Positions 1 to 12,450 of a stretch of DNA of 64,000 nucleotides are shown here, in pieces (within the stretch, counting starts at the first letter, position 1; each line of letters opens with the position of its first letter). This DNA is from Symsagittifera roscoffensis (Eukaryota; Xenacoelomorpha; Acoela; Convolutidae). The notes under the pieces are model-generated. The model saw only the letters and a program-made list of their open reading frames with translations, had not been told where the DNA came from and did not search any database. The stretch is taken from the NCBI RefSeq assembly GCF_963678635.1, contig NC_087062.1, positions 100,241,209-100,305,208 on the forward strand, given 5' to 3'. A program made the position numbers and the translations under genes.

Positions 1-2400
1 GTTAAGCTTAACGATGCAATCTAGAGGGTAAAAACGCGAATCAGTATTTACAGGAGTGATTGGCCTCGCATGCAAAGCCAGCTCCACTAAGCAGAGTGTT
101 AATCATAACACTTCATCTGTTACCCGCCTAATGCCTAGTATGTCGTGGAAAACACGTGTAACGCTACGTACGAGGCCTCCAAAAGATGTGGTGCGTTGGG
201 AGGGTTAAACTTCCAGGTTACACTTTCGTGCGCAAAATCGGTTGGAGCCAAAAGGTTCAAGTTTTTTAAACAGGCAAGAAGTTCCTTTGCTGTACCAATA
301 AAGTTGGTTCAATTGTCCGACCAAAAGGTGCTGGGTGTACCGCGGCGCGAGATGAAACGCACGATGCCCATCACACATGAGCAAGGCACAACCTCGACAT
401 GTACGGCCCTGGTGTTGAGGCAAAAAAAAATAAACCTTAGTGCTCGTTCGAATGGGAACATTAAATGGTCCAAAACAGTCCACGCAGCGAGGAAGGTCGT
501 TGCTTACACCCGAGGCGTTCCAACGGTAAATCGGCCAAAACCAAGCTGATCGTGAATGCTTTTGGACGTTTCTTTGCCGGAGTGCAATTACGGAGGCTAT
601 GGTTTCCTTGAGGCAGGCGAAGCAAAGTTTTTGCTCTGCTTCAAGTCTCGCTCATTGAATGGCATTCTGTTCCTTGAAAGCAGTGCAAGACCAAAGGGTT
701 TGCATTTTTTACACAGCGGATTTTTAGACTTGCTTTTGTAATCACTAGGGTTTTAGCGCTTAATGCAATTTCTTTTTTCATTTTACCTCTAGAACCAATA
801 GCGCATAACCTTTCATGGTTCTCGGCTTTCTCGTTTATCCAATTATTGAAATCAAAGAGACTGGGACGCTGCCAACTATGCCTAACGGTATGCATCGACC
901 AAGCGGTATGTCGACAGGTTGGTTCCTAAGGGTCACGCTATTAAAATCATCATTGAATGACAAAGATTGAAAGACTGCGACCAGTCCTAAAGAGGAGGAG
1001 GAGAAACTGATGACATTCTATAGGCATTTTGAGGGGAGGAAAACTAGCTAATTTGTCCAAATGAACTCCAACAATAATATGAGGCTGACCAAACTATCTG
1101 CTAAATAGCAATTTAATCATTTAATAAAACTACACCATAACTGGTTTCGCGATAGCCGCTTTGGTTTTTTCGAGTAACGATCGTCTTCAAGTAAAATATT
1201 TTTTTTTTGTCATCATTCAGAAGACTAGAATGTATGGTTGAGGTAAATTGTTAAACCATTCGGAACAGCTCTGAAAGTTATCATCAAATTGACTTAATTT
1301 GAATTCTAGGAGCTGCTATCCGTGAAGGCTTCCAAAAAAATCTTCCGTGTACGGCTATCAGCTAGATTAGTGCCAATCAGGACATGTGTCACTCGTCAAC
1401 GGTGGTAGATTCGAGTATTTCGCCGACGCGTTTTCCAACGAAAACAGGTCAATTATCTTTAAAAATAAGCCGATGCCTTACGGTGGTGCTTATTGTCCAC
1501 AGGAAGATATCATTCTTTTCAACTGTAAAGGCCTTCACATTTTTATTTTTAAACCGTGGGGCAAGTGAAAAATCTTGAAGCTCTAATTTGGATAATGACA
1601 ACGCTTTTTTTAGCGCAACATGTATCGAAACCCAACAACACATAAACCATCCTGCGATCTATCACCGAACGTGTGAAGCTGGATACGATCCACAGGTTTT
1701 GTGAAGTAATTGCTTAGAAGTGTTTGTTGGCCTAACAGAGGGTGGCCGGAGTGCCACTCGACAAACTTTTCCTAAAAATTTTTGGTAAATGATCATCCAA
1801 TTTTTGGGCACTTTATCGCTAAATGCCTTTAAGTAATAGACGAGCCACGACGTTGAACTAAACCTTCTAATGTTTACTGCTTGTTCAAAGTTACCGAACG
1901 AATCTAGGCAATCCTCCATATGGAATTTTCCGGTAACCTCTGGTGCGGCTTCAGTTATCAATTGATGTTTTTTGAAAACACAAAAGATGCGCATGTCGGC
2001 GAGTCACGGGCGCCGAATAAATTTCAAGTGTACTGATGGACTACCCCATCCTCCCACCACAAAAAAAACTAAGCGAAGACTGATCTTGGTCGAGGACTCC
2101 TATCTGGAGAAATATACCCTATAGAGCCGCGGAGATGGCATACTTGTACTGTCGGAAACGCAATAGTATGAATATCATGTTTTTGTGTAGGTCTGGACCT
2201 ACCAAAAGGGATTGATTTGAGAATGTGCCACGACACTTAGCAGCCCCGTTAAAAACTTGGCGCACCGTACCCGGCTCATTCGGATTAATCACTGGGTGGT
2301 GCGATCGGTAGGTGAACACGGATCATGCGGCTCGACGGTAACGATATAACCTTTCTTTATGTACTCCGGTACCTGCGTATTTTTCGCACAGCTCTTTACT
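1..2400 (-). pseudogene. Decayed BEL/Pao pol, copy A (reverse transcriptase to integrase)
   Basis: Read on the minus strand from 2400 downward, broken frames give the blocks of BEL/Pao Pol in the expected order. RT palm (about 2340-2030): YRSHHPVINPNEPGTVRQVF and LVGPDLHKNMIFILLRF, the family's 'HHPV..VFDGSA...LLVGPDL..I..RFR' region. Later RT (2030-1660): GARDSPTCA, then HMEDCLDSF where an active element has YVDD. RNase H/integrase linker (1570-1380): FVGKRVGEILESTTVDEWH. Integrase zinc region about 900-640. Integrase core (550-140): TRAVHVEVV, ISRRGTPSTFWSDN, NFIGTAKELL, WKFNPPNAPH. Stops and frameshifts are everywhere, so this is a dead copy. It runs off the left edge of the window. The plus-strand open stretches here are antisense shadows. 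The family call is confident; the exact ends are not. Confidence 0.8.
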
Positions 2401-3190
2401 TCAGCTTCTCTCCAAAATTTTGAATTGAGTAAGTTATGAGTAATTTTTATTAAGTAGACTGACATTGTTATCAGGAAGAACGGGCATCGACTTGTTTAAA
2501 GGCTGGATTAGATTCCAAATGAAATCAGGGCTTTATCTGGTCTGTTAAGGCAGAATAATCAACAACACACTTAAGGCACGAAGAAGTTAATCCGGCGGGT
2601 AGCGGTAACGGATCACTAATGACTCAACTTATCGGTAGGTGGAAGGATCATGTTGAGTGAGAATTTTGAGAGGAACTCAATCGGACGAACGGTGTTGTAG
2701 TAATTCTGTCTTATGATTACTTCTATATAATCTTATTTGTACTGCAAGGGCTCAGGTATATTCTTTATTCTTACGTTCTTTACCAATGTGAATGTTGTCT
2801 TTCACATAAGATTGCATAGTGAAAGATAATTGCGTGTTATTCAGTTCAAACGAGAGATTGAATTTGACTAGCTGAGTTTTGATGACCTTGACGGCATTGA
2901 AATGATTGGTAGACAGCTAAACTAGATCAACATCCAACTTTAAGCTGCTAGCGAGAGGTGCGGATACCCAAAAAAATCTGTAGATGCTCCGTCGCAAAAA
3001 ACCGACGTCTAGACACTGGTGCTATCCGAGGATACTCCAACTGTTGCACTTGGCAACATTCCTTCCAGTAACTCTCCGTGATTTTCCCTGCTTACAGCAA
3101 CATGAGTAAAAATATGTGTAACATCTTTCGGCTTAGACTCATGGGGTTTACTTGATGTTTTTTCCTTGATGGGAAAATTCTTGCAGAAAA
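2401..3190. other. Unassigned AT-rich sequence between two BEL/Pao relics
   Basis: No coding signal, LTR pair or repeat was recognised here. It may contain the 5' part (gag/LTR) of copy A or the integrase core of copy B in a form too decayed to read. Confidence 0.4.
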
Positions 3191-5790
3191 ATGAAGAAAG
3201 ACATTGTGCATGCTCTCACAGTCCTGTTTTTGACGTTTCTTTGCCTTGGTGCAATTACGGAAGCTAGGCAGCTATGGTTCCCATTGAGGCAGTCGAAGCA
3301 AAATTTTTGCTCAGCTACAAATTTAGCTCAACGAGTGGCATTCTGTTCCTTGAACGCAGCGCAAGACCAAATGGCATGCCTTTTTTACACAGCAGGAATA
3401 GTGGGTATTTAGGCTGGCTTTTGTAATCGCTAGGGTTTTGGCGTTTGATGCAAACACGTTTGTTATTTTTGATTTAACCGGTCTTCCGTTTTAGCTCTAG
3501 AACCAATAGCGCTTAACCATTCGTGGCCCTCCAATTTCTCTTTTAACCACTTTTTAAATCAAAGAGGCTGGGACGCAGTCAATTGGGCCTAACAGTATGC
3601 ATTGACCAAGCTTCTTTTAAGTGTGGTGGGAGCTTGCCAACAGGTTGGCTTATAAGAGTCTCGCTTTTCAGATCATCTTGAAAGGAAAACGATTGAAAGA
3701 CTGCATTCAGTCCTGAAAAGGTGGAGGAGAAACTGATGACATTCTCTATGCACATTGAGGGGAGGAGAATTGGCTAACTTATCCAAATGAGCCCCAACAA
3801 TAGTAGGAGCCTTGGCAAACTCTCTGCAATGAAGCAATTGCACTTCGCAGTCTAGCAATTGCTCAACCGGATCTTCATAAGACGAAAAAAAAGAAGGTTA
3901 GAAAAACCATGGTAAGCAGCGTTTGTCATTTGGAGATCAGCTTGCGGAATGTAATACACGGTACCACCACTGGTATACGGCAAGATCCCGCTTGAATTAC
4001 GAGCAATCGGAGCGGCCAAAAAAACACATTCGCATTGGCCTTCTGATGGGTTGTCATCGCAGGTGTTCGCGTGGTCAAACCACACATGTAAGCTATTCGC
4101 AGCAAAGACAGGTGCAAAAAAAAGCTACTGCATTTGATAATTATGTGGGTGAGCAAACGAGAAATGATGAGACCTGAGGCACAGAAGGCGCGACAGTTTG
4201 CGGAACTGTGTGCATTAATACAAAACGACTCATCAGAACCTGAAAACTTGTGTTACCAACATCTGATCCCGAGTTCGGACGGAAACCAGTTTGAGGAATA
4301 GTGAGAGGTGGTTGATAATTAACAACGACATGAGGTGCTAGACAAAAAGGAACCGTAACAGAAGCGTCATTAGTATTTAAAGACAAATTTGACCTCGCAC
4401 AATTTTGCCGAGAGACTAGATGATTACTGATATGCAAACCAGAATCACTAGATGCTCCATGCCCCTCAGTGAAAATATGACCACATTTGTGAAACCATGA
4501 CCACAAAGCTATCATCAAATTGACTTAATTTCAATTCTGGGAGCTGCTATCCTTGAAGGCTTCCATAAAAATACCCGTGTGCGGCTATCAGCTAAATTAT
4601 TGCCAATCACGACACGTGTCACTCGTCAAGGGTGGTTAGAGTCGAGTATTTCGCCGACGCGTTTTCCAACGAAAACAGGTCATTTATCTTTAAAATTAGG
4701 CCACTGCGTTACGGTGGTGCTAATTGTCCACATGAAGATATTATTCTTTTTAACTGTAAAGGCCTTCAAATTTTCATTTTTAAACCATGGGGCAAGTGAA
4801 AAATCTTGAAACTCTAATTTGGATAATGACAACGCTTTTTTTTGGCGCAACATGTATCGAAGAAAAAAGGACTTCAGTTGAGTGCAAGCTTATGAGTCGC
4901 GCACGCAAAAACCCAACGACTTATAAAACATCCTGAGATCTGTCACCTAACATGTGAAGCTGGATACGATCCACAGGTTTGGTGAAGTAACTGCTTAGAA
5001 GTGTTGGTTGACCTAACAGAAGGAGGCCGGAGTGCCACTCGACAAACGTTTCCTAAAATTTTTTCGGTGAATCATCATCCAGTTGTTGGCCAATTTATCG
5101 CTAAATGTCTTTACGTAATAGACGAGCCACGACGTTGAACGGTGCTACTAACCCATTAGGGTCAAATACCGAAAGTACAAAACTCAAAAATTGTCTCGTT
5201 GATTTCGTGGTTCCATGCTAATGTTATTTTTTAACCTGACTGACAAACTAAGTCAACACAAAACCTTCTAATGTTAACTGGTTGCTCGAGAGGTTTCCGA
5301 ACGAGTCTAGGCAATCCTCACTAATGTTTCGGTAACCACTGGTGCTGCTTTAGTTGTTATCAATTGATGTTTTTTGAAAACACAAAAGATGCGCATGTCG
5401 GCGAGTCACGGGCGCCGAATTTAATACAAGTGTACTGATGGACTACATCATCCTCCAGCCACAAAAAAAAACTAAGCGAAGACTGATCTTGGTCGAGGAC
5501 TCCTACCTGGAGAAATATACCCTATAGATCCGCGGAGATGGCATACTTGTACTGTCGGAAACGCAATAGTATGAATATCAGGTTTTTGTGTAGGTCTGGA
5601 CCCACTAAAAGGGATTGATTTGAGAATGTGCCACAAAACTTAGCAGCCCCGTTGAAGACTTGGCGCACCGTACCCGGCTCATTCGGATTAATCACTGGGT
5701 GGTGCGATCGGTAGGTGAACACGGATCATGCGGCTCGACGGTAACGATATAACCATTCTTTATGTCCTCCCGTACATCTTTTGATACGAG
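3191..5790 (-). pseudogene. Decayed BEL/Pao pol, copy B
   Basis: This is a second relic colinear with copy A. RT block 5722-5522 translates almost identically to 2319-2119 (HHPVINPNEPGTVRQVFNGA). The block at about 4870-4500 matches 1640-1275, and the block at about 3790-3236 matches 1070-571. The DNA of the RT block differs from copy A at only a few percent of positions by eye, although both copies are riddled with the same kinds of lesions. Copy B carries an extra segment of about 0.6 kb (3860-4518) that copy A lacks. No LTRs were identified. The plus-strand open frame at 3191-3412, which begins like a signal peptide, is antisense to the integrase remnant and is not called as a gene. Confidence 0.75.
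3860..4518 (-). other. Extra segment with open frames inside BEL copy B, identity unknown
   Basis: Copy A lacks this stretch, which interrupts the alignment of the two BEL relics. On the minus strand 4518-4141 is open for 125 codons (Ser/Pro/Val-rich, ending near SVPQVSSFLVC). 4085-3852 is open for 77 codons and contains CDDNPSEGQCECVFLAAPIA and SGGTVYYIPQADLQM. The composition looks protein-like, but I do not recognise a family. It may be an insertion in copy B, or a part of the element deleted from copy A. Confidence 0.35.
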
Positions 5791-7178
5791 CAGTCTTGTT
5801 TTTTTATATTCAATCTCAAAACTACCCGGGCTGACAAAATATGTTTATCATATAACTCCATACTATGAAAAAAAAGCTTATCATACGATCACATTCAATT
5901 CCATAGAATAAAAAAATCGTATAAAAATCAAATGATAACTTTTTTTTGATTACAATGGAATTGTATGATAGGCATTTTTTCCATTAAATGGAATTGTATG
6001 ATAGGTGTTTTTGCCTTAAAACAAAAAGTTGTCTTTTGTTTCTAGTTTAATTTTCTGAAACAGTTTGGGTTCTGTTTGCAACCGAACCCAAGTGACAAAG
6101 ACCTTGGTTACTCAAAGCACCAAAAGGTGGACGATCTTGCTTTTACAATGCATAGAAAACGACTTGAATTGTCTTCAGCTCTCTTTCAACAAACTTTTAA
6201 CTTTTAGCAAAATTTTTCAATGAAGAAAAACTACAGTGCAATAACTTTCGTGTTATTATCGCGCGATAATTTTTATGATTTTAAGCGCGTAAATGGCGAT
6301 TTAATGCGGGTAAGAAAACATTCCAAAATAGTTTGAGGCATGTTAGTTCGTACGCTACGTTAAAATTTGGTAATTGAAAAATTCATCCAATTTTAAAATT
6401 CGATAATAGTCTGTAGACGTTGAGGCACAGTCGGAAATTTCATGTATGAGTTTCTTCTTTGAATAGCCTTAGGAGGTGGTTTTGAAACAAAATCTACCGA
6501 AGAGTGTGTTTTTTGTGTTAACTTCATCAACCTATTCCATAAAGGCAGTTGCAAGATTTAGGGTTTCGCCCTGATACGAGCAGTCTTGGCCTTGTTGTTC
6601 CGACTTTCGAAGAAAACGGAATAGTTATGCTCGGTGTGGTTTTTTTATTCAGTCAATTTTTGCCGACCACAATAATAATTTTCAACCAAAATTTTTATAC
6701 CCCATTGAAGATATCGACTTTTTCAGTTCAAATGTAAAAAGATATTTCACCTCGGATTATTTTTTGTAATGTTCTTGGGATTTGAAAATTGCCAAGTTTG
6801 TCATGTTCTGGACTAAATTATGCGAGCTTCGAAGAGTTTATTGATAATGCAGAGATTGTAACACAATTATTTTTGCGTGGCAAATTGTCCCGCACAAAAT
6901 CGCTCCAAATTGACTCGGCTTGCTCATAATAATTTTCACACTTGATCTTTGATATTGTTCAAAATTTATAGTTTTTCATTATTTTCTTTTGCCCAAAAAC
7001 TGTTTGATATGAATTAAGGGACAGTCCGAACATTCAGGGCTTTGCCCTGATATACGAATACGAGCAGTCTTGTTAATTTTAAAATGCTTTACTGGAAAAA
7101 AATGAAGAAAAAACCTTCAAAACTTAAAGGTCATAATCCGAGGAGCAATAAAAACTGGAGAAACTAATTTGAACTCAC
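5791..7178. other. AT-rich non-coding DNA with dispersed repeat motifs
   Basis: No gene was recognised. The motif GATACGAGCAGTCTTG occurs near 5784 and 6573, with a variant near 7055, all on the plus strand. A short direct repeat containing ATGGAATTGTATGATAGG occurs at about 5953 and 5989. The 62-codon open frame at 6549-6737 has no protein-like features and overlaps the repeat motif. Confidence 0.5.
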
Positions 7179-7281
7179 TTTTTGCAACTGTTTGGGTCCT
7201 TTTTTGTCCTTTTTAGCTTCGCCCATGTTCAGAAGTCTCATCTCCTCAGCCAGTTGTTTTTCCGATTGTTTCTCTTGCTCA
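7179..7281 (-). CDS. Candidate internal exon, charged coiled-coil-like peptide
   Basis: On the minus strand a splice-acceptor-like sequence ending TTATCCAG precedes 7281 and a strong donor (AAA then GTGAGT) follows 7179. Only one of three frames is open across the 103 nt. It encodes 34 residues beginning EQEKQSEKQLAEEMRLLNMG and ending KDKKGPKQLQK, rich in K, E and Q and probably helical. The strand is the same as the BLTP1 gene upstream, but the phase (it needs two bases from the previous exon) does not fit direct joining to the last BLTP1 exon seen. It may belong to BLTP1 through unseen exons, or to the next gene. No family was recognised. Confidence 0.45.
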
Positions 7282-8508
7282 CTGGATAAAAAAGTGCACA
7301 TGATTCAGCAAATTGCAATTTATGATTGTAAAATTAAAATTCTAGATTAAATATGGCTCTTAGAATTTAGAAATTTGATTGGAGTGCTGAGCAAAAAGGT
7401 ATAATCTGCAACCTGATTGGAACTTAACAACTTAACATTTACTCAGCTAATATCTTATCTCTTTCTTAATATTTATAGATTATGAAGTTATACAGATTAT
7501 GTTTAACGGAAAAAAAATTGACATATATTTTTTGAAAATCTTAACTTTTGAATTTCAATTAAACAAATTGATGTCTTTGAAGCCTTTTGAATTTCTAGAA
7601 AAATTCAGGATTTGATTTTTTTTTGATAAATTTAATCCAAATCGAGAGAATTGGAATTTTGGTGAGTTGAGAACACTTTAGTTTTGTGACTGGGGAATCC
7701 GGAGCACACCAAATTTGGTCTTGTTTTTTGACCGATACCATGTTCCTCACTACCAAATTTCTACAGAGTACCCGGGATGACATCCACAGACCGAAAATGC
7801 CACCCGCACCCAGCGCCCATGGATCATAATCGATTATGGTCAGTTTCGATAAAATTACAAAATAATCGATTTTTATGTCAATAAATTTCATTATATTTGG
7901 AGAATTCTTGGTTAATTAAAATGTTCAACTTAAAAAAGTAAGCCTCCTTGAAAATTGTTGCTTAAATTTGGAAGTTTTCTACTTTCTATATATTGGTTGC
8001 GTATGACGAATATATTCAAGTCGTTTCAATGAATTGTGTATGCAAAGTCGTTAATCGTTTGGTGACTCTAGCTATGGGTAAACAGGGTTTTTGTCACTTG
8101 TGTTCGGGTGCCATTTTGAGAAGAAAATGAATGTAATTTAGTCATGGAAAATACTAGTCATACAATTTCTATCTATGAAAAAACAATACTCAGGGACTTT
8201 TATTGGAATTATCTGTACTCATGGAATTTCATGAAAAAGGTGTGATTAGCTTTTTCCAGGCGAATCTGTACTCCAAAAAAGAAACAGGATCAAAAATATA
8301 GTAAAAGATCACCATACCCAATTTTTGGACTGAGGTTCTCCATTTCCATGTATGTATCGTTCTGAAACAAACAAAACAGGTAAATATACTGAAAAAAAAC
8401 CAAGTTTAGTTTGTGTGTCATTAAGCATGAAAAACGGTCAACTTCTTATAGAAAAGAATCTCGACGCGAACATTAGGAGGCCAAAATGTGCATACTGTGC
8501 ATTGCAAG
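7282..8508. other. Non-coding stretch with a short GC-richer patch
   Basis: Mostly AT-rich, with no gene signal. A GC-richer patch at about 7690-7830 keeps a minus-strand frame open (7891-7595, 98 codons), but the translation resembles nothing I know and has no splice or promoter context. Confidence 0.4.
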
Positions 8509-9735
8509 CGGATTCCGCAACAGACCAAAATCAGATTTGTCGCGGAATCCGCAACTTTGCTACTTTTGTTTGATCTTCTTCGCTGTTTTGGATTCCACAA
8601 ACAAATACCTAAAACACTGTACTGCTCAAAATCGCTCCAAAAATAGGCGATTTTGCTGAATCCGCAACGGTAATTGCGGAATCCAGAACAGTTTGTGGAA
8701 TCCACAAACAAACCATAAGACATATGTATAGTTGAATTGAGCTGTTGCGGATTCCGCAACTGTAAGCGGAATCCGCAACGTGTATGTGGAATCCGCAAAT
8801 TGTTGGTGGAATCCGCATTTTGTTTGCGGATTCCGTTTAGATATATGTATATGTGTAGTATAGCGTTTAAAATTATATCTTTAACTCATGGTCACAAGAA
8901 AAATCAATCTCAATCACTACATTGATCAACTACGAGTTTGAATACCAAACGTTTGGTCTCAATTCCTGTGAACCCAACTTCGATCTCAAATCCTGTCGAC
9001 TTCAATCTCAACTTCGACCCCAAATACTGACCTACTGAACTTCGATTCCAAATGTCGACGTAATCATCCCAAATACTGAACTAATTCGAGCTGAACTTCG
9101 AATCCAAATACTGATGCAATCCCAAATACTGACCTAATTCGGCGATTTCCAAACACTCTTAAGCCAATTACTACAAATATTGAATTTATTGGGCGCTGAG
9201 CTTCCAAAATTAGTACATGGGATTGACAAAAAATGGTGATATGCTGTGTGTTGTGTTTCCATACACTCTCAACCCAATGACTCCAAATATTGAACTTATT
9301 CGGTATTGTGTTTTCAAAATATTAAAAGGTGACATCCAACGATTTAGTTAACAAATGTTTTGGGATTTGTTCGTGGATTCCGCTGACAACGATTAAGTCC
9401 TTGCCTTTAAACTCCGCATTGCTATAGATAAGAATTCCAGCTCTAGCTTTTAATTGTCTGTATGCAAGATAAGTAATAAGCAAAATTCTGAATCCACTTA
9501 CAGTTTGCAGAATCCGCATACATTTGCGGATTCCGCCTACATTTTGCGGATTCCACTTACATTTTGCGGAATCCACGTACAGTTGGGGAATCCAGAACAG
9601 CTAGCTATATTTGCTTGTTGCGGAATTTGCAACAAAACAATTGTGCCGACAAAATTTACGTTACAAAATTTTTTTTGTGGAATCCAATTACATTTTGGAG
9701 CGTTTTTAAACACTTGTCTCTTGGAATCCAGGAAC
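8509..9735. repeat. Cluster of short GCGGAATCCGC / GCGGATTCCGC dyads
   Basis: About twenty copies or near-copies of a 13-bp dyad, TGCGGA-A/T-TCCGCA, lie in two groups: about 8509-8835 and 9373-9735. Good examples are near 8509, 8541, 8748, 8764, 8785, 8824, 9530 and 9549. Both centre-base versions occur, so both orientations are represented. Spacing varies from about 16 to 60 bp, unlike a tandem repeat. Because the motif contains no stop codon it opens spurious frames on both strands with recurring RIP/NPQ-like peptides. The function is unknown. Confidence 0.7.
8930..9320 (+). repeat. Diverged short direct repeats between the dyad groups
   Basis: Two kinds of degenerate direct repeat are visible. 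CCAAATACTGACCTAATTCG-like units, often preceded by ACTTCGA, recur between about 8970 and 9140. A unit of about 50 bp (CACTCT-AA-CCAATTACT...AATATTGAATTTATT) is present at about 9150-9200 and again at about 9263-9310. No coding content was seen. Confidence 0.5.
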
Positions 9736-9849
9736 TTACAGACACAAAATTTTGAGCCTATTCAGTGCACAGTTTGGCCTCGTAATGAAACTGCAGCTCG
9801 TAAATATACAGTAAGGTTATCAGCGTGGCATATCAAACAATTGTTTTGA

Positions 9850-12400
9850 CCATTGTAAACTTAACTAACCCTTCAAAACTATGCTAAAAACCTCTAAAAT
9901 TTATGCGAACGCACTGAACACAACTGGCTCCAAGTTTGCACGCTTTTGTTTATTGAAACTTTTTTTACCTAGCCTTAGCAGATGATGTATTCGATTTATT
10001 AACTCAGGCAACTAATGAAAGCAAAAGCTTCCTTGACTTGAACAAAATTATTAGCTCAATTCATTGACAAATGTAAGAAGAACTCTTTCACAATTCAATT
10101 ACAATTATACAAATGACATCAAACCAGGCAGTGTACAATTCAAGTGTAGTTTAGAATATCAATAATTCGAAATGCATGTACGGAAGTTGAGCCTAAAATC
10201 TTTCCAACATATTTTACTATAAAACACTTGGCCTGGGTTCTTCTTAAGTTGATCCAAAATTTTTTTCTAATCTACGTAAGATGTTCTTACAATTGTAGAA
10301 TCAATATCGTTTGCGTACTTGAATATGATGTTTTTGCGTGGCAGAATGCTTTTCCTTTTACCAGTTTTTTCAAGGATTCACGAATAGAGCGTTTAATGCA
10401 GAATAACTTCTAACTAGAGAGATGACAAAACAATTTCTGGTTTCGCTAAGATTAGACCTTTTTCCAGTTTGAAAGCGAACTTTGTTGACTTATTTTTTGA
10501 GTAAACAATGTTGATATTTTATAATCAAGAAGAAACCTTATTCGTAATATGCTGCGATTTGGTTTAACCCCACCAAAAATCAAATTTGTTTTTAAGAAAG
10601 CAGGCTTTGACGGCCCAACTTCGTTTTTCAATTGATATGATAACGTATTAATTTATGTTAAAAGAGTCGTCGCCGAAAATTGCAGATAACTTGAGACCAA
10701 GACATCTATAAGCATGGTTTTGAAATTGTTTGGTATACAGCCTCTGACTGTATTTGGGGCTTTAATACCCTAAGTCCTTTTGAAGAGTGGCTGTATGACT
10801 AATCTTGATATGTCAGATTCTCATCATTAAGTACACATCATTTTCTCTTTTCGTTCTTTATTCTCTTTCCATTCTTCATTAGCTGTCCATCAGCCTGGAG
10901 CTCATTTTTTGGAGTCTTTGTTACTCAAATAAAGTTTATTGTAATAAAAAATCCCCAAAGTATAAATTCAAATTTGTCTGATTTAATTTTCAGGTTGTGA
11001 AAACAAGTGAAAATAATCAATTTACACAAATTTTGTAAATTGCCATGAATATCAAGTTTTTTAAGGCATAGCTAAAAAAAAAGTTTTCGAGTTAAAAAAT
11101 TGATCATATGCGTGTTGTCTGATGTGGGAATAGGAGGTGGTTTACATCTCGCTAACGTATGAAATTGAAAAAAAAGTAACTAAAAAGCATTGCGGCACAC
11201 CTCTACTTATTACAACTCAATCAGTTTCAGCATCTGTCTTTACAATTTTTTTAATTGTTTTTTAAAAAAATAGCGATTTATATGAATAAGTGAAGACCTC
11301 TCGAAAAAAAATATTTTTTTAGTTTTTAGTTTAAAGTTGATAATTTTTTGAATCCAAGCCTAGTAGTGTGGCTGTTACACATTCATCTTTATCATTTTTA
11401 GCCAACATTTTTTTCAGTCAAAGATTATAGAAGATTCATGGTTGAAAACTCTTCCCAAACGCGAACTGAGCTGGAGTAGGAAATTTTTTACGATTAGGAT
11501 ATTCTACTATTTAAAACTCTTTTAAATTCCAAACATTTCTGACATATCCGGAGTAAGTGAAATTCAATATATTGAAGCGACATCTTTGAAGCCTAAGCTG
11601 GAATAGAAAAGGGACCCAAAGGTTTCATTTTTTCAAAGCAAGATGAAAATTTTCACATTCACATGATAAACTAAATTTTAAAAAATAAGGATTTTGTAAT
11701 GTTACCGGGAATGGCACTGTGTTGTACGAACTCAGCAGGAAAAAGTTCGCAGGTTCATCGAGTTTTCAATTGAGCAGATTCGCAATTTTTTGGAACTTGT
11801 TTAAGATATCATAAATACAATTCCTTAGACGGTCTATTTTGGTTGATGTTTTTTTATACATATTTCGTTGATAAGGTTTCACTTAGACGATCGAAAAAGC
11901 TTAGGAAACCAACTCTTTAAAAACATTTTTTCGAAGATATTGGCATAGTTTTTTTGAAACTGTTTTCATTTCTTGAAACTTGGTCAAGCTCAAAGACTTG
12001 AATTAAAAATCGTTTTCTAGGTATTTTTTCGACCCTCATTCAGTTGCCAGAAAAAACAAAGGTTTTAATAAAGATAAAATGTTGTTCAATAGAAGCATGC
12101 ATCTTGATAATAGAGCAAAGACAATGTTCGAAATGCAAAAACATATGAATGACCAGCTTTTTTTTCTCTTCAGAAATGGCCAGTCTTGTTTTACATCTCC
12201 TTATTACATCTCCTATATTTTTTTTGTAAGCAGTTATGCGTTTTATCAAAAACAAATTTTATATTGTATTTCTGTTTTCCATTTTACTGTCTTCAAAATA
12301 TTTAATAGTTGAGAAAAATCACTTGTAATGCACAACCGAAGACATGCAAAGATAAAGTTGGTAAAATACTATCAGATAAATAGAACTCGAATAGACTCAC
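9850..12400. other. AT-rich DNA, nothing recognised
   Basis: Long A and T runs, many stops in all frames, no credible splice-bounded exon and no repeat structure that I could identify. Confidence 0.5.
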
Positions 12401-12442
12401 GTTTTTGTCGCAGCAGCGTGTAGTAAGCATCTGAGTCAGCAC
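12401..12442 (-). CDS. Candidate short exon, unknown gene
   Basis: A strong donor (AAC then GTGAGTC on the minus strand, at 12400) follows a short GC-richer open segment. With the acceptor TTTAAG at 12443 one frame reads ADSDAYYTLLRQK. With the acceptor ending CAG at 12450 another frame reads FKVLTQMLTTRCCDKN. The pyrimidine tract is weak and the exon is very short, so this is a suggestion only. The strand agrees with the BLTP1 gene. Confidence 0.3.
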
Positions 12443-12450
12443 CTTAAATC

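Noticed and set aside
145-549. 134-codon plus-strand gene
   Set aside because: The complementary strand reads as BEL integrase core (WKFNPPNAPH, ISRRGTPSTFWSDN), so this frame is a shadow.
3191-3412. Small secreted protein (starts MKKDIVHALTVLFLTF)
   Set aside because: It is antisense to the integrase remnant of BEL copy B and matches, in the same antisense way, the region at about 571-730 of copy A.
7595-7891. 98-codon minus-strand frame in a GC-richer patch
   Set aside because: No recognisable similarity and no splice borders that keep the frame.
8352-9849. Overlapping frames on both strands with RIP/NPQ-rich peptides
   Set aside because: They follow from the stop-free GCGGAATCCGC dyads repeated in this cluster.
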